Assembly (NCBI GenBank): GCA_013396655.1
Contig: WBMV01008416.1
Span: forward strand, 124,001 to 188,000
Reading direction: 5' to 3'
Origin: Campylorhamphus procurvoides
Taxonomy: Eukaryota; Chordata; Aves; Passeriformes; Dendrocolaptidae
DNA: 64,000 nt
The notes under the pieces are model-generated. The model was not told the origin of the DNA, searched no databases, and worked only from the letters and a program-made list of their open reading frames with translations. This document shows, in pieces, positions 15,290 to 25,600 of this stretch (within the stretch, counting starts at the first letter, position 1; each line of letters starts with the position of its first letter). The position numbers were made by a program, and so were the translations under genes.

Positions 15290-15361
15290 GCCCGGCCCGG
15301 CCCCTCACGGCGGGACCTGCCCCAATGCCCGGCCCGGCCCCTCACGGCGGGACCGGCCCCA
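15290..15361. repeat. 37-bp tandem duplication in the CpG island
   Basis: A GC-rich unit beginning gcccggcccggcccctcacg at 15290 recurs at 15327. The two copies differ mainly at ctgcccca versus cggcccca. A second two-copy GC-rich repeat with a 25-bp period lies at 15585-15634. Both are local slippage-type repeats. Confidence 0.85.
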
Positions 15362-15455
15362 CCTGGCGCGGCCGGCGGAAAGTTTCCCCGGGGAGGGGCG
15401 AGGCGGGCTCCACTCCCTCTCCGCCGAAACGACCGGCTGGGGAAGGAAAGACGGN
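15354..15455. other. Contig-end sequence plus N, copied again at 16193-16294
   Basis: 101 bases of CpG-island sequence followed by a single N at 15455 recur identically, N included, at 16193-16294. An ambiguous base cannot be copied biologically. The repeated end-plus-N pattern therefore points to a gap-closing or scaffolding artefact rather than a genomic duplication. The purine-rich run just after the N (gggaaagacggaggg-type) probably made the gap hard to sequence. Confidence 0.85.
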
Positions 15456-15675
15456 GGAGGGAAAGACGGAGGGAGAGAAGGAAGGAGGCGGGGGGGTGAA
15501 AGGAAGGAGGTGGCCACCCAGGTAAATTGCCGCCCGCTGCGGGACAGGGGCCGCCGTTAATGCCCGCGGCGGGAGCGCCTCACGCCCGCCTCCCTGGAGG
15601 GTCCGTCCTCCCGCCTCCCTGGTGGGTCCGTGCCCCCCGGGTATGCATGGTGCCCCCTCGGCACCGCCGCCGACG

Positions 15676-15702
15676 GTGGGCCGGGCCGGGCCGGGCCGGG
15701 AG
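15676..15702. repeat. GGCCG-type simple repeat
   Basis: Four successive gggcc units inside the CpG island, a typical GC-rich pentamer tract. Confidence 0.9.
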
Positions 15703-15917
15703 GAGCCGTGGCCCGCCTGGCCTCGCCTCGCCTCGCAGGGCGCCCTCCCACAGGCACAGCGCGCACAGGCCCCCCTTTGGAAGAGGCGACCCTGACACTG
15801 AGAGAGCTTCCTGCCGTCTGGGCCACCCTGCATGGGAAACCCGCGAACCACAAGTACAGTTTTCAATCCAGCCCGATGTTATAGATGAGAATTGCATGTA
15901 ATTCCCTAATGGTACAA

Positions 15918-16036
15918 GCTAGGAGGTGAGCAGTGGGCTGGAGCACATCTCTGAAGACAGGCAAAGAGAGCTGAGGTTGTTCAGCATGGAGAGGAGAAGG
16001 CTCTGGGGGCACCTTATTGTGGCCTTCCAGTACTTG
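15918..16036 (+). mobile_element. Older CR1 copy, left part (split by a younger CR1)
   Basis: Plus-strand CR1 sequence: gaggttgttcagcatggaga near 15972, then tggccttccagtacttggg ending at about 16036. The text expected to follow in a CR1 resumes at 16521 (gaaggaggctcataataaaa and gggagagggacta). This piece and 16521-16825 are therefore one element interrupted by the CR1 at 16037-16520. Confidence 0.85.
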
Positions 16037-16520
16037 GGAGCATCTCTCCTGGGAGGAGCGACTGCAGGAGCTGAGCCTGTTTAGAGAGGACTGAGGGGGG
16101 ATCTCATTAATGCATGCATATATCTTGCAGGTGGTGCCAGACTCTTTTCAGCAGTGCCCACCGACAGGATGAGGAGCAATGGCCAGAAACTACGGCCCCA
16201 CCTGGCGCGGCCGGCGGAAAGTTTCCCCGGGGAGGGGCGAGGCGGGCTCCACTCCCTCTCCGCCGAAACGACCGGCTGGGGAAGGAAAGACGGNATAAGA
16301 AGTTCCACCTTGCCATGAACCTCTGTACGCTGAGGGTGGAAGAGCACTGGAACAGGCTGCCCAGGGAGGTCATGGAGTCTCCCTCTCTGGAGACATTCAA
16401 GCCCCACCTGGATCGGTTCCTGTGTCACCTGCTCTGGGTGACCTTGCCTTGCCAGAGGCGTTGGACTATATGATCTCCAGAGGTCCTTTCCAACTCTAAC
16501 AATTCTGTGATTATGTGATG
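16037..16520 (+). mobile_element. Younger CR1 inserted into the older CR1
   Basis: A plus-strand CR1 3' fragment with the blocks gaggagcgactgcaggagct (16052), agactcttttcagcagtgcc (16139), tggaacaggctgcccaggga (16347) and the 3' terminus caattctgtgattatgtgat near 16500. It is flanked by cttg at 16033-16036 and 16521-16524, a possible short target-site duplication. Between ggccagaaacta (end about 16192) and aagaagttccacc (from about 16296) it is interrupted by 101 bases of CpG-island sequence and an N. Without that block the CR1 reads almost continuously, so the block looks like an assembly insertion. Confidence 0.88.
16193..16294. other. Misplaced CpG-island segment plus N inside CR1
   Basis: Identical to 15354-15455, including the terminal N. 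It sits in the middle of a CR1 whose own sequence is nearly continuous across it. It is best read as an assembly artefact. Confidence 0.85.
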
Positions 16521-16825
16521 CTTGAAGGAGGCTCATAATAAAAGTGGGAGAGGGACTATATAAGTAGATAGTGATAGGACAACGGGCATGGTTTTAAACT
16601 AAGAGATTTAGATGAGATGCTAGGAAAAAGTTACATATTCAGAGGTGGTGAGGCACTGCACCAGGTTGATTAGAGAAGTTGGAATGTTCCTTCCCTGGAA
16701 GAGTTCAAGGCCAGGCTGGATGAGCAAGCGGGCCTAGTGGGTGGTATCCCTGCCCATGGCAAGGGGTTGGAACTAGATGATCTTTAAGGTCACATACAAC
16801 CCAAACCTTTCTGTGATACCATATA
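16521..16825 (+). mobile_element. Older CR1 copy, right part with 3' end
   Basis: Continues the element at 15918-16036. Landmarks are gtgggagagggactatataa, tagtgataggacaacgggca, the gaagagttcaaggccaggct block near 16698, and the 3' end ggaactagatgatctttaag followed by aacccaaacctttctgtgat. It is more diverged than the copy nested in it. Confidence 0.88.
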
Positions 16826-17337
16826 GCACTTATTTTTAAATACCTCACTGTAACTTTGATGGATTGCTGTGATGAATAGTTAAGCATGGTTCAATATGCT
16901 ATTATGTCTTTTTTTTTTTTTTCTAAATGGCTTCGGATACATTAGAGTGTCAGGGTTCTAACTGTGATTTCACTAATGACTCAAGAATAGATGCTAGCCT
17001 ATTAGGGTAACAACTCATTTAAATAAATGTTTAATATAATTTACCAAGTGCAATGGTGATGTCTGTGAGCTCAGGAAGCATTCTCTCCAAATACTCTGTG
17101 TAATCAAAGAATAATTTACTGAGGTTTCTGACTAACTAGACTCACACAAATTAACTCACACCTAGGTATGCCAGAGTTAAGATTTTCCAACCCAAGATGA
17201 AACCATCATCCAAAAATCCAGTCAGAAATAAAACTGATCTAACATAAGTGAGGTTCCTCCGCATCTTCACTTACGAAGACTGGAAGAATCATTGGTTCTT
17301 GTAAAACATCTTGGCACACATTGAAACTAAATCTAAA
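16826..17337. other. Non-coding DNA, no feature seen
   Basis: AT-rich unique sequence with a poly-T run at about 16908-16922. Nothing else is recognised. Confidence 0.5.
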
Positions 17338-18030
17338 CTTTAAAGAGTAGGGGAAGCTGCCATTTCCAGAGACTGTAAATCCTCCCTCATGTGCTGTTGT
17401 TCATTAGTTTTGGAATTGCAAGGTGAAATATTAAGTCCACTTAATTCTTTATGGCAAATGCTGTGGTAGAGGTGCTCAGCAGAGCTACTAATGTCATTGC
17501 CCTCATAGTCTGAATCCAGAATATGTTGCCTAGAGGTCTGAGCATGCATGTCACTGTTTGGAGAGGTGTTTTCAACATTAGATCTGGTGTTTCTTACCAT
17601 TCGTTCAGGAAGCAGTTTCCATAAGTTGCTGTAGAGCCTGAGTGTGGAGATGGGTGGCATTCAGCTGCTGTCTAGGATGGCAGAGCAGAAGCCAGCTTGG
17701 GAATTTGGTATTAAAATTGTATAGAGGACTTTAGCGGAAACTGAGAGAATACTTCTGTTTAAATTGTTTGGTCTCAGAAGCATGGGAACCATCAGCCAGC
17801 ACAGAGATGAAAGATGCCCTTTGCGTGAAACATCTCATCATAAGCAGATCATTAAGGAGTGAGCCTCTGAAATAGTGCCTGTTATGGATGCTGATACAAT
17901 CTATTTCAGTTCTTCCTATTGCTGCTCTAAGCATTTTAAAAACACTCCATAATTATTTTTTCTGTGATCATTAGGTTGAATCCAAGATAGCTGTCCTTTT
18001 ATATCTGTATCTCTTAATCATTCGATAAGC
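17338..18030 (-). pseudogene. Frame-broken protein-like stretch, unidentified
   Basis: On the minus strand two adjacent ATG-started frames, 17731-17934 (67 codons) and 17340-17660 (106 codons), read like real protein in composition and lie in different frames. The first frame stays open beyond its single TAA (about 17731-17733) to about 17600. The second frame is open upstream to about 17840 except for one TGA at 17661-17663. Shorter protein-like words continue upstream to about 18030 in other frames. This pattern suits a decayed coding exon or retrocopy. Equally, a strong donor (AATG|GTAAGA near 17598) and a pyrimidine-rich acceptor (...CCTAGACAG near 17673) could mark a spliced exon. No family or domain is recognised. 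Chance open frames remain a real alternative. Confidence 0.3.
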
Positions 18031-21000
18031 TGTTCTATCACACAGAAGAGATGGAAGTGTAAAGATGGCTTATCACAAGCTCTCACTAATCCTCCTACTC
18101 ACTGTCTTTGTTCTGAAGGCATTCTTTGCTACTAAGAAATACTTTACCCAGGTGTAAGAGAAAGAGGCATAACACTTGAACCCAAACACAAATGACTGAC
18201 AAGATAGTTTCAAGTAGTAAAGATAACACAAGGTTTAACGAGCAGCACTTGTCAGTCTTGAATGTTGTGTCATTGGTACAATTGTGCAGTACCTCTAGTG
18301 AAGTTTAAGTAATTACAACTAACTTTGTATTGACAGTAGTTAGAAAACATAACAACATGTATGCTCACACTTTTGGTCAGCAGTTTTACTCCACATAAAA
18401 GTCAAGCTTTCTAAAGAAGTTTCAGAAAGTTTCTGCTTTCTGCGACCCAGGGGCATGCCTGCAGCATCAGAAAGATGTTTACTGTTGCAGATAAAAATGA
18501 CCAAGTGTATCTACACAGGTTAACCAGCCAGCTTTTACAAGAGCTCTCTTACTGTAAATTTCTATGCCATTTTCTCATGTTCCATATTTTAAATGTGTAT
18601 AAGCGTTTGTTCATAAAGAAGTAAGCTTTATGAATAGAATTTAATTACTCTCCAATTACCAGTCATGGTTGTACTATAAAGAGAAAATCCATAAGATAGA
18701 AATAGTTTCATTTACAAAAACTCAAGGCACTGTCAACAAACCAGAATGCTCAGTGTAAATTACATGACCCCTGAACTGGCCCATTTAACACAGATTTTTC
18801 TTGATGTGATCTACATATCACCTCAGTAAAAGAAATCTGTAATAATACATTTGCTTCTTAGCAAGAGATCTGATTTTCAGGAAAGGTGTTAGAAGATAAA
18901 CATCTCCTGTTTAAGAACGAAGAGGAATATGGGAATTTGCCAAGTCATGTTACATGCTTTGCCACAGCCATTCTTCCTTCTGTGAGCAATAGGAAAAAAG
19001 AAAGTTTGCTTTAAATCTTCAGAACACCACTTCAGAATTTTCTCTCTGCATACCTTAAAACCTTCATACTAAGAAAGGAAAGCCACGTGCTTTAAATGCT
19101 TATGAAAGATTTTTAGTTACTCCTACCTAAGCCATATTTCATCCAAATAGTATGAACCACATTAATCCCTTAATGTTCAAAGATGTCCCCAAGCTTTTTT
19201 GAAAGACTGTTTTGCAGGTATTTTGCTTCAATGCACAATTTACAATGTAGTACCATTCTAAAAGCATTAGTACATGAAAGATAGATGTTATATTTACATG
19301 GATAGAATCCAGACACCTCGCTAGACTGGTAACTAATAAAAATATGTGTACAGATTGGAAATTAATACATTACCTTTAAGTGGCTGTACTCTGAAGAACA
19401 GAAAGCAACTTAAAATATTTCATAACCTATCTTATTATGTATTGATTTACCTGTTTCAAAACAACTCTTTAAATAAAAGAAAGCTTGTTGAAAAAGTTAT
19501 ATAGCAGGATTTAGTTGAAAGGACTTACCTATGGCTATTATAAATTACTGATTTATGAGGCAAACCAAAATAAGTTCATTGGCCTTTTAATAAAATTATT
19601 TTTCCTCTTTAAAACTAGATTTGGTTATCTATGATACATTGTAAGGGCCTGACACTAATTTTGAGGATAAGTTAATTCACTGTGCTCCAAAAGTCAGTCC
19701 ACTCATAGTCTGCAATTCCTCATGTGCTGTAAAATGTCACAGTTCAGCACTGCTATCAAAAGAAGTAATCTTGCCTTCCTCCACCCATTCTGTCCCTCCC
19801 TACATTTCCATCTTCTCCGATCTATGCAGCTGTTTAATAACACAGATCAGTTCCATGATCCAGATTAAAATTAACCCCCCCTTTTTTGTGCTTAGCTTTA
19901 ACATGGATCAGTTTTTTTGTCTGGTTCACCTGCCACCACATAAATCCTTACTCTGACACAAGAGAGGGAGCAGCATGAGAGCAGGAATGAACTAGGGCAC
20001 CATAAATTCGCATAAAGAATATGTGAAGCTGAAAGTATGATCCAAAAACCAGCTTTTAACCAATAGGCATCTAGAAACAATTGTGCTCTTTTCTATTGTT
20101 TCTGAGGTTGTTTTTCTTGAGAGCATGTGCCTAAAGCACATGCTATAATATAGCCACTGCTTATCTGAGAACTTGCCTTCGTCCTCTTCAGATGCTCTCT
20201 TTTCCTCTTTATGCTTTAAAGATGCAGAGCTGAGCCCTGGACTTGTGCTGTAAATCCTTTAAGCTGTGGCTTTGGGGAAGAAGAAGGCAACAGACAACTT
20301 TAAAAAAAACAAAATAATCCTTCCTTCGGACAGAAGCAAGACCAAAACCTCCTTCCTTCTCCATAGGCTGCTAGTCTTGGAGGATAGAAAATTTTTCAGT
20401 CTCTCATAGATTTACTAAACCATCTCTGCCAGAGAAGATTTATGCCTGGACCCTTGCAAATCACTTCCCTTAAGAATATAGATGAAGAATATTTAACAAA
20501 AATATATCCGCAGAGGATGAACAGCAGGAGAGTTTTTAAAGGCTCAGTCCTCCTTTTCTAATTACAAGTTGTACTTCAAGGTCCAGTGTGAGCTTTAGCC
20601 AAGAACTACATAAACACGTTTCTTAATGAAAATTAGGTTATCAGCATTACTCTGCTTTTCTGCTTATAAAAACTGCAACTACAGCAAACATAGTGTTCGA
20701 GCAAACAAGGACAGTCAAAGATACTCTTTCCTTACCTATAACCTGCACAGGTGTCACAACATAGTCAGTAGTGAAAAAGTATTTGTGTTTTCTGTCCCTA
20801 ACCCCACTCAAAAGTCATATCTGAAAATCTGGATTCAATAATTTAATTATGTCAGATTTGTAAAAAAAATAAAAGAATCTTGAGAGTTCACCGGTAGGGA
20901 AAATTTCAGTAGACTGCAATAGTACTGTTGCACACTGGCTCAGATACAAGGCCTCTTCACAGCTAATTACAATGCGATCTACACAAATTCCTTAGAGAAC

Positions 21001-24000
21001 CATTTGCTTATTAATATCCACAGAGTATTCTCTGTTTCTATAACATCTCCCTTAGTTTTCACCACTATACTGCCCTCCCAAAGTCACACTTCTATCTGCT
21101 TTCACAGAACCTTGTGCTTTGTCCTCCTGATAGACCACCTTTTTGGTAGATTGTGATCACTGAGCTACTGACAAAGGCGAATAGGTTACCTGTGATATGG
21201 GAAAATCGTGAAGTCTGAGTTATACAAAGTCTGTCTGCTAGATTTGAAATCAGACATATTGGAATTTCTTTTTTTGTTTTTGGGGGTTTTTGTCCCTAAG
21301 TAATATGAATTTGCACCTGCTGGAAGCTGTTAATGAAGGAATGAAAAATAAAATGTCATACTGTACAAGCCCACTGTTCTCTGAATGGAACTACTGTCCA
21401 GCTTCATGCCTGGGGAGATACAGAGCCAAAACAGGCAATGAAAGATGATACAAGTTGGCGTGTCTCTCTAATATTATTTAAAAGACAATGAAGTATTATT
21501 AAGTAGCATTGTTATGTGAGTATATGAATGCTGATTTCCTCTATGAATAGGCCAATACTAGACAGGAGATGAACCATTCAGCTACTAGGCAAAAAATGTA
21601 TAGTAAATCAGAGAGTAATTCTTAGTAGTGCTTTGTTCCTCTTCATGTGCTTTTTTGTTCCTTGCTTGGGTCTGGAACAAGGTGATTTGTCACCATTGTC
21701 AGATACTTTGTGTAGTCAGTAGCTGTTACTTACTAGTGAGAAAATAATGGACAGAAATAAGACTTGCCAAGGAGGAAAGATATGCTTTGCATTTCTTGCA
21801 TAGGATGTACAGATAAAAAGGGGTTAATTTCCTGGAAACTGAGTTGGTTTTAATGTTTTGCATTGAAGCTTAACTTCTCTTCAGAGTTTATGGGTGACTG
21901 TTAAGAGTCTTATGTTTAAAGTACTAAAGTTTTTACTTAATATTTTGAAAATTTGTTTTTAACTTTTTGCCAATAATGATTTTATTTGTGCCAAATAAAT
22001 ACTCAGTGCAAAAGAAAAGCTGGGCAACTATCTTTGTGTGAGATTAAATACTTCAAGCTCTCAGACTAGACCCCTGGAGAGAGACAAAACCTCCAGTATG
22101 ACTTCCAGCCAAAAAGCCCCATATTTTAAGGTCCCTCCTTGTTCTGCATGATATTAAATAGGAAGTTTTACTGAAATCCTCAGCAATTTGCCAAATTAGA
22201 GGTCAGTGGCTGTTGGAGATTTGAGGTCAAATATCAGCATTGATAGGTGCCTAAATTATTTGAAATAAAATCCTGTTGGGATTTTTTCAAAAGCATCTGA
22301 CAGGTGAGAAGTGCTCATTACCCTTTGCATTCTAAAATCATTGGATAAAATTCACAGACAGCATTAAGATCAAAGACCAGGCTCCAAGTCTCTTTCTCAT
22401 CCTTTGAGAGCTAGTTCCTAGCTGCCAGTTGGTACAATCATGCTCCTCATCCTTGCTCTTTCCAGTCTTGTGCTCTTTGAGGCAGAGTACTCCAGCTTCA
22501 AAAGACTCTCTAGTTTCCCACTTGATAAAAACTGATGGGTAAGAAACATTGATGGAAGGAAGGAAAGTAAAACAAAACACAGTTACTATCCCAAGTAAAA
22601 TGGATTATATATTAAAATGTTATTAATTTTGAACTTGGACTGCTACAGTTCAAGAAATATAGCCTAAATTTACAGCAGGAGTTGTACACATTTGCCTCTG
22701 AGAAATCAGTTATAGTCTGCACACCTAAGAACTCATATTTACAGAATGTAAGCTGCCAGATACTAATGTCTTGAGATTCCTTATCATAATAATTATTTGT
22801 TCAAGCTCAAGCTTGACACCCTTGTTTTAAAAAATTTTAGGGTCTCTGTCCTTTAAGATGTAGTCACTAGAAAAGGCAATCCTGATACAATTCAGTGGCT
22901 TGTATTTGTTGGCCCTGGCAGCTATGTATTAGTGAAATAAATAAATTAAATAAACAGCAACATCTGTTCCAGTCACTAGAGGCTTATTGCTGGAGTTATC
23001 TACGTCAGATGGGAGAAGGAGCTCTAGTAAAGGAGTTTGCCTTTCCAGAGTAGAGATTAGTAGAATCACTAGGAATAAATATGTAGAATTGTGTGACCTA
23101 TGGGACATACCTCACCTGCCAAATGATTACTCTAACTAGTATTAAAGTTTTAAGTCCTCTAGCATCTATTCTGCATTATTCATATGAGTAGAAATCCCAT
23201 TATATTCAAAGAGCTAATATGGTATCAGTCTGTATCTTATTAAAGAGAAAATCCACGGTGTAGTTGAGAACCTAAGCCTGTAGGTTTTTTCTTGTAGTTC
23301 ATTTTTCTTGGATCCAGGGTACCTTACTTTCATACCTTACATATGTGTGTGAATCATATTAAAGTGTGTATATATTTATGATTATACACATAATTCTTTG
23401 TGTGCATGTGGGTGTGAGTGGCACCAGATAACACACATATGACCATACATGCACTTCCCTTGTTTGGATAGACTAAGCAATAAACACACTGGATAGCTGT
23501 TATGAACAAAAAGTAAGGCAAGGTGATCTAATAATACGTCAGGATTCCAACTTCATGAATATCCAAAAAAACCTGGGAGAGCAGTCACAAAGTAGGTATT
23601 CCTATGCTGGTATTCCTACCTGGTAAGTTAATGAATGCTCTGTTACAATTTTTTTAAATATGCAAAATAAATTCTTCATCAGCTGAACATATGTAACCTG
23701 TCAATTCCATGAAAATAACCTGCGAAAGTTGTATACAGCTGTAGGGAAAAAAGTGGCAGAATGAACCAGAATGTTTCACTTCCTTTACGGGAATCTAGAA
23801 AGTCACATGGAAGTTGTTTATTATGTTTTCAACCTTAGCCAAGAATACATGCTAATAATAAATATTAAAATTGGAAGGAAAGCAGAATTGAAGTTTATAG
23901 ACAGAAGATAATGATTGTGCTTCTGAAGTACTATAGTTGTATAGTGCATGGTTGTTTAAAATGGCAAAACCAGAATTCTTTGAAACTAATTCTGTACTGA

Positions 24001-24097
24001 GTCCTAAGTACTTCAGAAAATAATTTATGGTAGTTAGTCTGTTCCAAGCTGGAGCTCACAAGCTGGCTTCTTTTGACAGAAATTGCTCTCTTCTGGG
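18031..24097. other. Non-coding DNA, no gene seen
   Basis: Unique AT-rich sequence without recognisable exons or repeats. A small perfect hairpin with a 9-bp stem and 5-nt loop lies at 20122-20144. Open frames in this stretch are short and without motif. Confidence 0.5.
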
Positions 24098-24810
24098 AAT
24101 CATAGAATCATATAATGATTTAGTTTTGAAGGAACCTTAAAGATTATTCAGTTCCAACCCTCCTGCCATGGGCAGGGACACCTTCCACCAGACCAGGTTT
24201 CTCAAAGCCCCGTAACACTGGGTCTTGAAGACTTCCAGGGATGGGGCAGCCATAATTCCTCTGGGCAACCTCTTCCAGTGCCTCACCACCCTCACACTAA
24301 AGAATTTTTTTCCTAATATCTATTCTAAATCTACCTTCTTTCAGTTTAAAGCCATTCTCTCTCTTATGCTATCACTACATGCTCTTGTAAAAAGTCCCTC
24401 TCCAGCTATCCTGTAGGCCTTCTTTAGGTACTGGAAGGTGCTNAACACTGGGTCTTGAAGACTTCCAGGGATGGGGCAGCCATAATTCCTCTGGGCAACC
24501 TCTTCCAGTGCCTCACCACCCTCACACTAAAGAATTTTTTTCCTAATATCTATTCTAAATCTACCTTCTTTCAGTTTAAAGCCATTCTCTCTCTTATGCT
24601 ATCACTACATGCTCTTGTAAAAAGTCCCTCTCCAGCTATCCTGTAGGCCTTCTTTAGGTACTGGAAGGTGCTATAAGGTCTACCCAGATCCTTCTCCAGC
24701 ACAAAGAACCCCAACTCTCAGCCTGTCTTCATAGGAGTGGTGCTCCAACCCTCCTTTGGATTCACTCCAACAGGTCCATGTCCTTCTTGTGCTCCTCGCC
24801 TCATTTCTCA
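24098..24810 (-). mobile_element. CR1 LINE fragment, minus strand, with artefactual internal duplication
   Basis: It opens with the reverse-complemented CR1 3' terminus (aatcatagaatcatataatg) and continues with caaccctcctgccatgggca, then ggcaacctcttccagtgcct and the tggattcactccaacaggtc block near 24758. Its middle is present twice, 24214-24442 and 24444-24672, as two exact 229-base copies separated by one N. Removing one copy and the N restores a normal CR1 order. A second CR1 in the same orientation starts immediately after it. Confidence 0.9.
24214..24672. repeat. Exact 229-bp tandem duplication around a single N (24443)
   Basis: Copy 1 (24214-24442) ends at N 24443 and copy 2 (24444-24672) begins with the same aacactgggtcttgaagact. 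The copies encode identical open frames at 24225-24416 and 24455-24646. Two overlapping contig ends left unmerged across a gap would give exactly this picture. Confidence 0.9.
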
Positions 24811-24845
24811 CCTTCTTCTCTTTCAACTGTAAGCAGTCAAAGACT

Positions 24846-25600
24846 AATAGAAACACGGAATCATTCAGGCTGAAAGAGATCTCTGGAGGCCACCTAGACA
24901 AAGCCCCTGCTCAGAGCAGGACCAAATAAATCAGGTTGCTCAGGTCTTTTTCCAGCCCAGCTTCAATGTTTCCAAGGGTAGAAATACCACAACCTCTCTG
25001 GGCCCTTGTTCCAGTATTGGACTGCCCTCATGGGAACAAAGTTGTTTCTGATACCTAGTGGGAATTTTCTGTTTCCTAGCTTATGTCCATTGCCTCTTGC
25101 CCTATCTTTCTGCACCTTCAAGAAAAGAAAAGCACATGCTGCTGGCTCACATTCAATTCAATGCCCAGCAGTATCTCCAGGTCCTTTTATGCAGAGCTCC
25201 TTTTTACCCAGCTGGCTTCCAGTCTGTCCTATTGCATGAAGTTTTTCTACCCTTGACATAAGAATTTGCATTTGCCCTTTTTAAACTTGGTGAGGTTCCT
25301 GTCAGTCCATTTATCCAGGGTGCAGAGGTCCTTCTAAATAACAGCTCTGCTTACCTGGGTAACAGCTATGCCCTCCAGTTTGGTATCACTCACAAACATG
25401 CTGTGCATGCAATCCATCCCATCATCTGGGTCTTTATTAAAGGTGTTAAACAGTATTGACCCTAGTATCCCTCCCTACCTAAAGGCCTTGCTATTAAGTG
25501 ACAGCTAGTTGGATTTCATACCTTTGATCCTAGATGGCTTCCTGGGCCCAGCAATTCAACCAGTTGCAATGTCTGGCTTGCTAGGAAAGGTAGCTGTCAG
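24846..25600 (-). mobile_element. CR1 LINE fragment reaching into ORF2, minus strand
   Basis: Starts with a reverse-complemented CR1 3' end (cggaatcattcaggctgaaa) and runs about 750 bases. Read on the minus strand, the part near 25300-25440 encodes a decayed version of the CR1 ORF2 reverse-transcriptase C-terminal region, including a DTKL motif and a later tract rich in K and C (KGKC-like). In-frame stops make it inactive. It lies head-to-tail with the CR1 just before it, in the same orientation. Confidence 0.85.

Larger units (their letters stand above)
14500..15840. promoter_or_regulatory. CpG island, probable promoter
   Basis: An abrupt rise in G+C and CpG against AT-rich flanks, densest at 15120-15740. 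It carries plausible promoter words: an E2F-type gcgggaaa at 15061-15068, an ETS-type acttccag near 15106-15113, and a CRE-like tgacgcaa at 14817-14824. Good splice donors leave the island on the minus strand: GCGCG|GTGAGT with exon end at 14986, ACAG|GTGAGG with exon end at 14932, and CCCTG|GTAAGT with exon end at 14744. On the plus strand CCCAG|GTAAAT has its exon end at 15521. The most likely reading is a minus-strand gene whose first exon, perhaps 5' UTR, lies near 14.75-15.1 kb, with possible divergent transcription. The gene cannot be named because no coding exon is recognisable. The open frames inside (for example 15342-15866 minus) follow from low stop-codon density in GC-rich DNA. Confidence 0.75.

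Noticed and set aside
15342..15866. 174-codon and other overlapping open frames in the CpG island
   Set aside because: GC-rich DNA gives long open frames on both strands. They overlap each other, cross the N, and are low-complexity Pro/Gly/Arg/Ala.
24225..24646. Two identical 63-codon frames as a duplicated gene
   Set aside because: Both are CR1 sequence read on the wrong strand, and are duplicated by the N-joined artefact.
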